From contig JAIRYQ010000002.1 in NCBI GenBank assembly GCA_031267715.1, positions 62,001 to 126,000 on the forward strand: a DNA stretch of 64,000 nucleotides, read 5' to 3'. The first letter of the stretch is position 1, and each line of letters starts with the position of its first letter. This DNA is from Candidatus Endomicrobiellum glyptotermitis. GTDB lineage: Bacteria > Elusimicrobiota > Endomicrobiia > Endomicrobiales > Endomicrobiaceae. The position numbers and the translations under genes were made by a program. Of the stretch, positions 56,860 to 64,000 are shown one piece after another. The notes under the pieces are model-generated. The model saw only the letters and a program-made list of their open reading frames with translations. It was not told the DNA's origin and did not search any database.

Positions 56860-57972
56860 ATGAAAATAGAAACAAGAATCGGAACTCCGTACTATTTGAT
56901 TGATGAGAAAAAACTACTCAAAAATCTAAAAAAGATTAAATATCTGCGGGACCATTCAGGGGTTAAATCAATTTTGGCCTTGAAGTGTTTTTCCACTTGG
57001 GCAGTGTTTGATCTAATGAGTAAATATATGGACGGTACGACCAGCAGTTCTTTATATGAAACTAGGTTGGGGTATGAAAAATTTGGAAAAGAAACGCATG
57101 CTTTTAGCGTTGCTTACTCTATTGATGACATAAACGGACTTAAAAATATATGTGATAAAATTATATTTAATTCTGTGTCGCAACTAAAAATGTTTTATAA
57201 CGAAGTTAAACATATTAAAATTGGGTTGAGAGTAAATCCTGGCATTAGTTATTCACATTTTGACTTGGCTGATCCTGCAAGAAAATATTCAAGACTGGGT
57301 GCTATTTCTCAAGAAGATGTTATGTCAGTGTTAGATAGTATCAGTGGTTTGATGTTTCACTGTAATTGTGAGAATGACGACTTTGAAAGTTTTAGTGACA
57401 TGCTTGATAGAATATCTAGAAAGTATGAAAAGATTTTAAGTAAAGTCGAGTGGGTTAGTCTTGGTGGGGGATTATATTTTACGAAGGATAATTATCCTTT
57501 GGATAAGTTCTGCCGAATATTGAAAAGTTTCAGTGAAAAATATAGAGTTCAGGTTTATTTGGAGCCGGGTGAGGCTGCGATTACAAAAAGCTGTGAACTT
57601 GTTACTTCGGTTTTAGACATTGTAAAAAATGTAAAAACTATAGCAATAGTTGACGCTTCTATTGAGTCCCATATGCTTGATTTGCTTACGTATAGGATTG
57701 TAGCTAAAATTAATGCTGAGGTAGGAGGGAATGAGTATATTATAGCGGGTAGTTCTTGCCTTGCAGGTGATGTTTTTGGTAAATATAAAATTAGAGATGA
57801 GCTTAGAGTTGGTTCTAAGGTGTGTTTTGTTGATGCCGCAGGCTATACTATAGTTAAAAAAAACTGGTTTAATGGACTCAAGATGCCTTCTATTGTTGTC
57901 AAAAGACTTAATGGGAATATAGAAATTGTGAGGAAGTTTTTATACAAAGACTTTTTAGGTAGCTTATCATAA
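56860..57972 (+). CDS. nspC: Carboxynorspermidine decarboxylase
   Basis: 370 residues, alanine-racemase fold PLP enzyme. GTPYYLIDEKKL opens the protein and the PLP lysine is K42 in ALKCFSTW. GTTSSSLYETRLG and LGLRVNPGISYS-like IGLRVNPGISYSHFDLADPA, MFHCNCEND and SLGGGLYFTKDNYP follow the NspC pattern; EPGEAA and SSCLAGDVFGKY are also typical. It decarboxylates carboxynorspermidine or carboxyspermidine to the polyamine. The dehydrogenase that makes its substrate follows 38 bases later. Confidence 0.93.
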   Translation: MKIETRIGTPYYLIDEKKLLKNLKKIKYLRDHSGVKSILALKCFSTWAVFDLMSKYMDGTTSSSLYETRLGYEKFGKETHAFSVAYSIDDINGLKNICDKIIFNSVSQLKMFYNEVKHIKIGLRVNPGISYSHFDLADPARKYSRLGAISQEDVMSVLDSISGLMFHCNCENDDFESFSDMLDRISRKYEKILSKVEWVSLGGGLYFTKDNYPLDKFCRILKSFSEKYRVQVYLEPGEAAITKSCELVTSVLDIVKNVKTIAIVDASIESHMLDLLTYRIVAKINAEVGGNEYIIAGSSCLAGDVFGKYKIRDELRVGSKVCFVDAAGYTIVKKNWFNGLKMPSIVVKRLNGNIEIVRKFLYKDFLGSLS

Positions 57973-58010
57973 AAACATAGAAAATAGAAATAGGAGAGAT
58001 TTTATAAGAA

Positions 58011-59225
58011 ATGAAAAAGAGAAACATACTTCTTATAGGGGCTGGTGGTGTGTCTCACGTTGCCGCTCATAAACTTGCACAAAATAATGATTTATTTGGA
58101 AATATTTATTTAGTCTCGCGCTCAATTGAAAGCTGCGAGCAAATACTGAAAAGTATAGAGTATAAAGAAAATTATAAAGACGCTTCAAAAAAAATTCAAA
58201 TAAAGCAAGTGAACGCTTTAGATGTTTCAGAGGTGATTAAGCTAATAAGAGACTTTGAAATTTCTATTACTATGAATTTAGCATCAGCATTTTGCAACAT
58301 GTCGATATTGGAGGCTTGTATAGAAGGTTGTTCGGCGTACATAGACGCTGCAATACATGAAGAACCTCTTAAAGTATGCGAGGATCCTCCATGGTATGCT
58401 AACTATGAGTGGAAACGTAAGGATCGTTGCAAAAATAAAATAACTGCGATTTTAGGTGCTGGATTTGATCCAGGTGTTGTAAATGCTTATGTAGCATATG
58501 CAAAAAAGCATTTTTTTGACACGATAGATACAATAGATATTATGGATGTTAATGTTGGGAATCATGGGAGATATTTCGCCACAAATTTTGATCCTGAAAT
58601 AAACTTCAGGGAGTTTATTAAAGTTTGGACATGGATAGATAAAAAATGGGTGTGTAAAACAGTTCACTCTGAAAAAATGATTTATGATTTTCCTGTAGTA
58701 GGTAAACAAACTATATACTTAAGTGGCCATGATGAGATTCATTCTCTTTCAAAGAATATTGATGCTAATTCAATAAGATTTTGGATGGGATTTAGTGATC
58801 ATTACATAAATTGTTTTAATGTTCTTAAAAATATAGGACTTCTGTCAGAGAAACCTGTAAAAACAAAAGAAGGCCTTGAGGTGGTGCCGTTGAAAGTAGT
58901 AAAAGCATGTCTCCCTGACCCTAAAACTCTTGCTCCTGATTATACTGGAAATACCTGTATAGGGGACATGATAGTAGGTACAAAATATGGTAATAAAAAA
59001 GAGGTTTTTATATATAATGTGAGTAATCACGAAGTATGTTATAATGAAGTTGAATCTCAAGCTATCAGTTACACAGCAGGTGTACCGATTGCTGCAGCTG
59101 CTATTTTGATAGCCAGTGGAGATTGGGATGTTAAAAAAATGGTAAATGTTGAAGAACTTGATCCTGATCCTTATCTTGATTTACTTGTGAATATGGGCTT
59201 GCCCACCAAAACGCTTTTTTTATGA
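58011..59225 (+). CDS. Carboxynorspermidine/carboxyspermidine dehydrogenase (saccharopine dehydrogenase family)
   Basis: 404 residues. The Rossmann motif GAGGVSHVAAHKL, VSRSIESCEQI, AAIHEEP and GAGFDPGVVNAYVAYA fit carboxynorspermidine dehydrogenase, a Lys1-family enzyme. It would reductively join aspartate semialdehyde to a diamine; asd (aspartate-semialdehyde dehydrogenase) lies just beyond on the other strand. AGGAGA precedes ATG 58011. It works with nspC and probably with the decarboxylase at 8823. Confidence 0.9.
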   Translation: MKKRNILLIGAGGVSHVAAHKLAQNNDLFGNIYLVSRSIESCEQILKSIEYKENYKDASKKIQIKQVNALDVSEVIKLIRDFEISITMNLASAFCNMSILEACIEGCSAYIDAAIHEEPLKVCEDPPWYANYEWKRKDRCKNKITAILGAGFDPGVVNAYVAYAKKHFFDTIDTIDIMDVNVGNHGRYFATNFDPEINFREFIKVWTWIDKKWVCKTVHSEKMIYDFPVVGKQTIYLSGHDEIHSLSKNIDANSIRFWMGFSDHYINCFNVLKNIGLLSEKPVKTKEGLEVVPLKVVKACLPDPKTLAPDYTGNTCIGDMIVGTKYGNKKEVFIYNVSNHEVCYNEVESQAISYTAGVPIAAAAILIASGDWDVKKMVNVEELDPDPYLDLLVNMGLPTKTLFL

Positions 59226-59607
59226 AGTAATCTTTTAGAAATTACCTCTGTATATTGTTTTATTTGGGCTTTGGTTTTTGAAATTTTCCTTGTCCGATAA
59301 TAAATATTATGTTAAGTACATTGAAGTTTTTAATAATTTATAAACACTAAATTAAATTATTAATATTTTTGAAATTTATACTTGTAAATATATATAATTT
59401 CTATTATAATTATATATTACTTTAATAATTATAAGTTGTTATTCACAATAATGTGAATCGAAGTAGTAAAAGGGATATGGATTAAAAAAAAATCAACTGC
59501 CATATGGTTGTATTTTAACCGTTTGGACAGCTGATCTTTTTTGCTTTTGCTAAATTTTTGTTACTACCTGAAGGATGAGATTTGAAATGAGAATAGTGAA
59601 AATTTAT
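59226..59607. other. Convergent intergenic region with dif-like site
   Basis: Genes point inward from both sides. It holds the dif-like site (59290-59317) and an AT-only hairpin, ATATATAATT/AATTATATAT (59390-59417), that may help end transcription. No gene is seen. Confidence 0.6.
59290..59317 (+). other. dif-like XerCD recombination site 1, candidate chromosome terminus
   Basis: Left arm TTGTCCGATAA, centre TAAATA, right arm TTATGTTAAGT. The right arm matches the XerD half of E. coli dif (TTATGTTAAAT) at 10 of 11 positions, and TCC plus the terminal AA of the left arm recall the Bacillus site. It sits in the convergent gap where gene direction reverses and strand bias flips. No ter-protein site is claimed. 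Confidence 0.7.
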
Positions 59608-60642
59608 TCAGATGAGTTTGTTTTTTATAAGTGTTTCTGCAATTTGAACTGCATTTAAGGCAGCTCCTTTTAATAAATTATCTGATACGACCCAGAACGT
59701 TAAAGCATAGTTTTTTGTTGAAATATCTGAGCGAATTCTACCTACATAAGTTACTTGCGTATTTTCTGCAAATAATGGCATGGGATATTTTAATTTTTCA
59801 GGTCTATCTAAAAGCTCAATACCACTAGCTTTTGATAATAATTCTTTTGCCTGTTCAGAGGAAATATGTTTTTCAGTTTCAATCCATATGCTTTCAGAGT
59901 GAGAACGAAAGACCGGAACTCTTACGCATGTTGCGCTAACCTCTATTGAACTATCTCCCATAATTTTTTTTGTCTCATTCGTCATTTTCATTTCTTCCTT
60001 TGTATATCCGTTCTCTGTAAAAATATCTATTTGTGGTATCAAATTAAAGGCTATTGGATAATAAAATTTCTTATTAGGATTAATCTCTAATCTTTTTTTA
60101 TCTTCTATATTTCTCCAGATTTTTACTTGATCTTTAAGCTCGTCAATACCTTTTTGTCCTGCCCCAGAAACCGCCTGATATGTTGAAACAATAACTCTTT
60201 TTACCTTCGCAAAATCGTGCAATGGTTTTAGAGCTATCACCATTTGAATTGTAGAACAATTAGGGTTTGCGATGAGTTTTTTATCTTTTTTTAAATCATG
60301 AGGATTTACTTCAGGAACAATCAATGGAATATTCTTATCCATTCTCCATGCACTTGAATTATCTATAACAAAACTTCCGTTATCTACAAAAATAGGAGCA
60401 AACTCTTTTGAGACTTCTACCCCTGCACTAAATAAAGCAATATCAGTGTTTTTAGTGTTATTTTTTGTAAGCAGTTCAACTGGCAAGTCTTTGTTTTTAT
60501 ATATTAGTTTTTTACCTTCAGAACGTTTTGAAGCTAAAAATTTTATGCTTTTTACAGGAAATTTTCTGCTTTCAAGCATTTTGATCATTTCAAGTCCAAC
60601 CGCTCCGGTAGCACCTACTACTGTTACTCTGTACTTTTTCAT
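59608..60642 (-). CDS. asd: Aspartate-semialdehyde dehydrogenase
   Basis: 344 residues from ATG 60642, with AGAGGA just upstream; the frame is open eight codons further. TVVGATGAVGLEM is the NADP site, ANPNCSTIQMVIALKPL holds the catalytic Cys, and RVPVFRSHSE holds the catalytic His. It makes aspartate semialdehyde for lysine/DAP, threonine and methionine, and also the co-substrate of carboxyspermidine synthesis. It is downstream of leuB by 36 bases on the same strand. Confidence 0.95.
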   Translation of the reverse strand: MKKYRVTVVGATGAVGLEMIKMLESRKFPVKSIKFLASKRSEGKKLIYKNKDLPVELLTKNNTKNTDIALFSAGVEVSKEFAPIFVDNGSFVIDNSSAWRMDKNIPLIVPEVNPHDLKKDKKLIANPNCSTIQMVIALKPLHDFAKVKRVIVSTYQAVSGAGQKGIDELKDQVKIWRNIEDKKRLEINPNKKFYYPIAFNLIPQIDIFTENGYTKEEMKMTNETKKIMGDSSIEVSATCVRVPVFRSHSESIWIETEKHISSEQAKELLSKASGIELLDRPEKLKYPMPLFAENTQVTYVGRIRSDISTKNYALTFWVVSDNLLKGAALNAVQIAETLIKNKLI

Positions 60643-60678
60643 AATTTTCCTCTTTATAAAATCCATCCCGCTATCATA

Positions 60679-61740
60679 TCATATATAGGAAGCTATTAAG
60701 TCGCCAATTTTTGTTGTTGAAAGTCCCGTTTTACCTGCTGACATACTTTTAATTTTACCTGATTTTAAGGCTTTAATAACTGCATTGTCAATATCTTTTG
60801 CAGCTTTTAATTCCCCTATTGTTTCAAGCATCATAGTGCCTGCACTAATTGCTGCTATAGGGTTTATTACGTTTAATCCCGTATATTTAGGAGCTGATCC
60901 ACCCATAGGTTCAAACATTGATACTCCTTCTGGATTAATATTTCCTCCTGCTGCAACTCCCATTCCTCCCTGAATTATAGCTGCAAGATCCGTGATAATA
61001 TCACCAAAGAGGTTATCTGTAACTATGACGTCAAACCACTCAGGATTTTTTACGATCCACATACACGCTGCATCAACATTTACGTAATCGCCTTTAATTT
61101 TGGTATATTCTTTTGCGACAATGTTAAAAGTTCTCTGCCATAAATCCGAAGCATAAGTTAGAACATTTGTTTTTCCGCATAATGTTAATTTATTGTTTTT
61201 TCCTCTTTTTTTAGTGAGCTCAAATGCATAGCGAATACATCTTTCAACGCCAAATCTTGTGTTTATAGATTCTTGAATTGCTACTTCTTGAAGCGTATCT
61301 TTTTTTAGAAAACCGCCTGATCCCGTGTATAAACCTTCTGTGTTTTCTCGGACAATTATCATATCTATATCCTCAGCTTCCTTGTCTTTTAAAGGAGTTT
61401 CAACATTTGGATAGAGTTTAACTGGACGTAAATTTATGTACTGGTCAAGCTCAAAACGTAATCTTAAGAGAATGCCTTTTTCAAGGATCCCTGGTTTTAC
61501 TTCAGGATGTCCTATTGCTCCTAAATATATTGCACTGAATTTTTTAAATTCTTCTATAACACTATCTGGGAGAATTTCTCCTGTTTTTAAGTATCTTTTT
61601 CCTCCGAGGTCGTAGTTTATAAAATCAATCCTAAAATTATTTTTTTTTGCGGCAGTTTCAACCACCTTTACCCCTTCTTTTATGACTTCAGGACCTGTTC
61701 CGTCTCCAGGGATAAGTGCTATTTTATAAGAATTAAACAT
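60679..61740 (-). CDS. leuB: 3-isopropylmalate dehydrogenase
   Basis: 353 residues from ATG 61740, set by GGAGGAG six bases before it. IALIPGDGTGPEV, VRENTEGLYTGSGG, DNLFGDIITDLAA and EPMGGSAPKYTG are the isopropylmalate/isocitrate dehydrogenase family motifs. With leuC and leuD upstream on the same strand, the leucine pathway role is most likely; homoisocitrate or isocitrate as substrate is less likely. A strong terminator-like hairpin stands 43 bases before the gene. Confidence 0.88.
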   Translation of the reverse strand: MFNSYKIALIPGDGTGPEVIKEGVKVVETAAKKNNFRIDFINYDLGGKRYLKTGEILPDSVIEEFKKFSAIYLGAIGHPEVKPGILEKGILLRLRFELDQYINLRPVKLYPNVETPLKDKEAEDIDMIIVRENTEGLYTGSGGFLKKDTLQEVAIQESINTRFGVERCIRYAFELTKKRGKNNKLTLCGKTNVLTYASDLWQRTFNIVAKEYTKIKGDYVNVDAACMWIVKNPEWFDVIVTDNLFGDIITDLAAIIQGGMGVAAGGNINPEGVSMFEPMGGSAPKYTGLNVINPIAAISAGTMMLETIGELKAAKDIDNAVIKALKSGKIKSMSAGKTGLSTTKIGDLIASYI

Positions 61741-62370
61741 CAAAACTCCTCCGTACAAAATTATTTTATATGAATAAAAAAAATACCGCGCCGGGGGCCC
61801 GCCCGCGGGGCGCGTATTTAAAGATTTAAGAAAGATGATCGTCGCCAGATTAAAAACGCCACCACGCTATAGTTTTAGTAATTTTATAAAGTTTTCAATT
61901 TATATAAATACTTATTACTATCTTATTTATAAGTCTTACAGTTGAAAAAAAGACATCAGACCTTATACTTTTTTCTCTCTATCAAACACCAATTAGGTTC
62001 AAGTTTTTTAGTTTTATTTTTTTGATATTTCTTTTCGTAGTTCTTATTGTTTTTTTTGTGAATGTAAAAAACTTACATACATATATGTGTATGTATAACA
62101 AAAAAAACTCTATAGAGCATCATAGGAGACAACCTCGCGCCAAATTTAGATAACAACACTCCCCCCAACACAAAAATAATACCCGCCCAACTAAAACCAA
62201 ATCATCCATCTGCAAACCTAAAATAAACGCAAGAAACGCAAAAAAAAACAACACACAAACACACACAGCACAAATACCTACCACTTCTATATATTAATAT
62301 ACAAATGCGTGATGCGTGTGCTGCTTTAGCTATCTCGGACTCTTTTTTATTTTTTTGTATCCGTCATTTT
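61741..62370. other. 630 bp non-coding gap inside the leu cluster
   Basis: Between leuD and leuB. It carries the G/C island/terminator at 61783-61817. The stretch 62150-62290 is nearly free of G on the plus strand (62161-62280: 40 C, 6 G), which is T/G-rich on the coding (minus) strand. No reading frame or leader peptide with leucine codons was recognised. Confidence 0.55.
61783..61817 (-). terminator. Very G/C-rich intrinsic terminator or attenuator before leuB
   Basis: 29 bases in a row are G or C (61786-61814) in otherwise A/T-rich DNA. Read on the minus strand the outer stem ATA-CGCGCC pairs with GGCGCG-TAT (one bulged base) around a G/C loop that can pair internally, and is followed at once by eight Ts. 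That is an intrinsic terminator for leuCD transcription, or an attenuator before leuB-asd. Confidence 0.7.
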
Positions 62371-62859
62371 TTATTTTATATACTTCAAAAGTCCTCCGGA
62401 TTTTATAATTTCTTGCATAAATTCTGGAAAAGGTTGTGATTTATAGATTTTATTTTTTGTTATGTCTCTAATGATACCCTGATTTAGGTTTATTTCTATT
62501 ATATCGCTATTGTTTATGGCTTTTACGGCTTCTGTTGATTCTAAAATAGGAAGCCCTATGTTTATTGAGTTTCTAAAAAATATTCTTGCAAAGGAATTAG
62601 CTATCACAGCTGAAACGCCAGCTGCTTTAATTGCTATGGGAGCGTGCTCTCTTGAAGATCCGCATCCAAAATTATTTTCCGCAACTATAATGTCTCCTTG
62701 TTTAACATTTTTTACAAAATTTTTGTCTATATCTTCCATACAATATTTTGCAAGTATAGCAGCTTCTGTTGTATTCAAGTACCTTGCAGGTATTATCTCA
62801 TCTGTGTTTATGTTTGAACCATACTTATGAACTTTTCCTCTTAGAATCATTTCAGACAC
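62371..62859 (-). CDS. leuD: 3-isopropylmalate dehydratase small subunit
   Basis: 162 residues, the short (archaeal/HACN-like) form. [15 protein letters not shown]-like [28 protein letters not shown] and [15 protein letters not shown] are diagnostic. It pairs with LeuC to isomerise 2- to 3-isopropylmalate. The start is GTG 62859 with GGGAG five bases upstream. The related homoaconitase small subunit is an alternative. Confidence 0.93.
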   Translation of the reverse strand: MSEMILRGKVHKYGSNINTDEIIPARYLNTTEAAILAKYCMEDIDKNFVKNVKQGDIIVAENNFGCGSSREHAPIAIKAAGVSAVIANSFARIFFRNSINIGLPILESTEAVKAINNSDIIEINLNQGIIRDITKNKIYKSQPFPEFMQEIIKSGGLLKYIK

Positions 62860-62907
62860 ATTTTCTCCCGTTTCTTTTTTAATTTATTTTTAATTTATTT
62901 TTTAATC

Positions 62908-62935
62908 AGGGAACATTTACTTAAAAATGTTCCCT
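62908..62935 (-). other. 11-bp hairpin between leuC and leuD
   Basis: AGGGAACATTT (62908-62918) and AAATGTTCCCT (62925-62935) form a perfect 11-bp stem with a six-base loop. On the transcribed strand it is followed by an A-rich, not T-rich, tract, so RNA stabilisation or processing between the two subunit genes is more likely than termination. Confidence 0.55.
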
Positions 62936-62985
62936 ATAGTTTAAAAGAGTACATTTTATACACCCATACAATACGATAAATATTC

Positions 62986-64000
62986 TTATATCATGTCCGG
63001 TGTAGCAATATATCCTTTTATTGAACTTGCTGCCGCTACCGCAGGACTTGCTAGAAATAATTGTGATTTGATATGTCCCATTCTCCCCACAAAATTTCTG
63101 TTTGTAGTTGAAACACATTTTTCGCCTGAAGCTAGTATCCCCATATGTCCACCGAGACAAGGTCCACATGTTGGAGCCGAAATTATGGCTCCGGCATCTG
63201 TAAATATTTTAAGCAGTCCTTCGTTTAAAGCTTGGGAGTAAACCTCTGGTGTTGCAGGGATTATAATGGTTCTAATATTTGAATTTATTTTTTTACCTCT
63301 TTTTATGATTGACGCGGCAATTCTCAAGTCTTCAATTCTACCGTTAGTACAAGAACCTATTACTACTTGGTCTATATAAGTTTTTTTGATATTTTTTACA
63401 GCTTTTGTATTGGATGGTAAAAAAGGCATTGAAACTTGGGGTAGAATTTTACTGCAGTCTATTTCAATTGTTTTTATATATTTGGCATCTTTATCGCTTG
63501 TATAAAATTTATAATTTTTTTGCCTTCTTTCTGCCATATATTCTTCTGTTATTTCGTCAGGTATAAATATACCGCTTTTACCGCCTGCTTCTATAGCCAT
63601 ATTCGCTATTGTAAATCTGTTTGCCATTGTAAGTTTTTTACACAAAGGACCTGTAAATTCCATTGAATTATAAAGTGCCCCATCAACACCGATAAGACCA
63701 ATTATATAAAGGATAATATCCTTACCACTCACCCACTTGCCTAACTTTCCTTTTAAAATAAATTTAATTGAATTAGGGACCTTTAACCATATCTTTCCAG
63801 TTGCCATTGCAGCTGCGACATCTGTTGAACCTACTCCCGTTGAAAAGGCACCTAAAGCTCCATAAGTGCACGTATGAGAATCTGCACCTATAATAACTTC
63901 TCCTGACGCTATAATTCCTTTCTCAGGAAGAAGTACATGCTCCACACCAACGTTTCCGCCTTCATAATAATGCTTTATTTTTTGTTCTTTTGCGAACTCC
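62986..64000 (-). CDS. leuC: 3-isopropylmalate dehydratase large subunit (N-terminus beyond window)
   Basis: The frame stays open to the window edge, so the first roughly 80 residues of the usual 420 are missing. Seen: [20 protein letters not shown], the 4Fe-4S cysteines in GSCTNGR and CGPCLGG, and [10 protein letters not shown]. Residues before the apparent internal start ([16 protein letters not shown]) match the family, confirming that translation begins outside. It is an aconitase-superfamily enzyme acting with LeuD. Length and style fit the HACN/archaeal-type subgroup. Confidence 0.93.
   Translation of the reverse strand, partial: EFAKEQKIKHYYEGGNVGVEHVLLPEKGIIASGEVIIGADSHTCTYGALGAFSTGVGSTDVAAAMATGKIWLKVPNSIKFILKGKLGKWVSGKDIILYIIGLIGVDGALYNSMEFTGPLCKKLTMANRFTIANMAIEAGGKSGIFIPDEITEEYMAERRQKNYKFYTSDKDAKYIKTIEIDCSKILPQVSMPFLPSNTKAVKNIKKTYIDQVVIGSCTNGRIEDLRIAASIIKRGKKINSNIRTIIIPATPEVYSQALNEGLLKIFTDAGAIISAPTCGPCLGGHMGILASGEKCVSTTNRNFVGRMGHIKSQLFLASPAVAAASSIKGYIATPDMI

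Noticed and set aside
62908-62935. Terminator between leuC and leuD
   Set aside because: The 11-bp stem is perfect but is followed by A-rich DNA on the transcribed strand, and it would separate two subunits of one enzyme.

Overview
The window is AT-rich DNA (by eye about one third G+C) from a Gram-negative type bacterium: it has MurJ, a PstS lipoprotein, a BtuFCD-type importer and a PAP2 phosphatase. Intact housekeeping operons are separated by long non-coding stretches (1.8, 2.5, 1.1 and 2.1 kb) that still hold broken reading frames. That pattern of compact operons plus decayed filler fits a host-associated bacterium undergoing genome reduction. From general knowledge of such genomes I infer an Elusimicrobiota (Endomicrobium-like) symbiont. 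No marker gene in the window proves this.

Layout. 0-6 kb: the end of etfB, a ferredoxin-fused etfA, and three genes (extended SDR, alpha-oxoamine synthase, YghO-like N-acyltransferase) that together look like a bacterial ceramide pathway. 6-16 kb: a decayed coiled-coil gene, five tRNAs, a P-loop kinase, an Orn/Lys/Arg decarboxylase, a DksA-like protein, an MscS channel, panD, and large decayed regions. 16-31 kb: dCMP deaminase (minus strand), glyQS, tRNA-Lys and tRNA-Leu, the tig-clpP-clpX-lon proteostasis operon, a class V aminotransferase with serA, miaB and a lytic transglycosylase. 30-39.5 kb: a dense repair and cell-envelope run, mutS-mutL-miaA-murJ-uvrC(short)-ogt-lplA. 41.6-51.3 kb: B12-dependent nrdJ, dcd, guaA and the full pstSCAB1B2-phoU operon. 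52-59.2 kb: cobalamin adenosyltransferase, btuFCD, a PAP2 phosphatase (minus strand, frameshifted 5' end) and two carboxynorspermidine-pathway genes. 59.6-64 kb, all minus strand: leuC (cut by the window edge), leuD, leuB and asd.

How the genes connect. Deoxynucleotide supply here depends on adenosylcobalamin: NrdJ needs it, CobA makes it and BtuFCD would import the precursor. Two deaminases (dCTP and dCMP) feed dUMP. The amino acid decarboxylase could supply diamines to the carboxynorspermidine dehydrogenase/decarboxylase pair. Class V aminotransferase plus SerA would make serine, which is the substrate of a serine palmitoyltransferase-like enzyme.

Most notable observations. (1) A dif-like XerCD site at 59290-59317 lies exactly where gene direction and G/C strand bias reverse, so it is a candidate chromosome terminus. 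(2) A second copy with the same XerC arm and centre but a diverged XerD arm lies at 51835-51862 in the same orientation. Together they bracket a 7.5 kb B12-uptake/polyamine module, the pattern expected of a Xer-integrated element. (3) The two PstB ATPases have complementary defects: one lost the Q-loop and H-loop residues, the other lost the LSGGQ signature. They should work only as a heterodimer with a single consensus ATP site. (4) There is a candidate H-type pseudoknot, several possible leaderless starts, a shortened UvrC and a 29-base all-G/C terminator.
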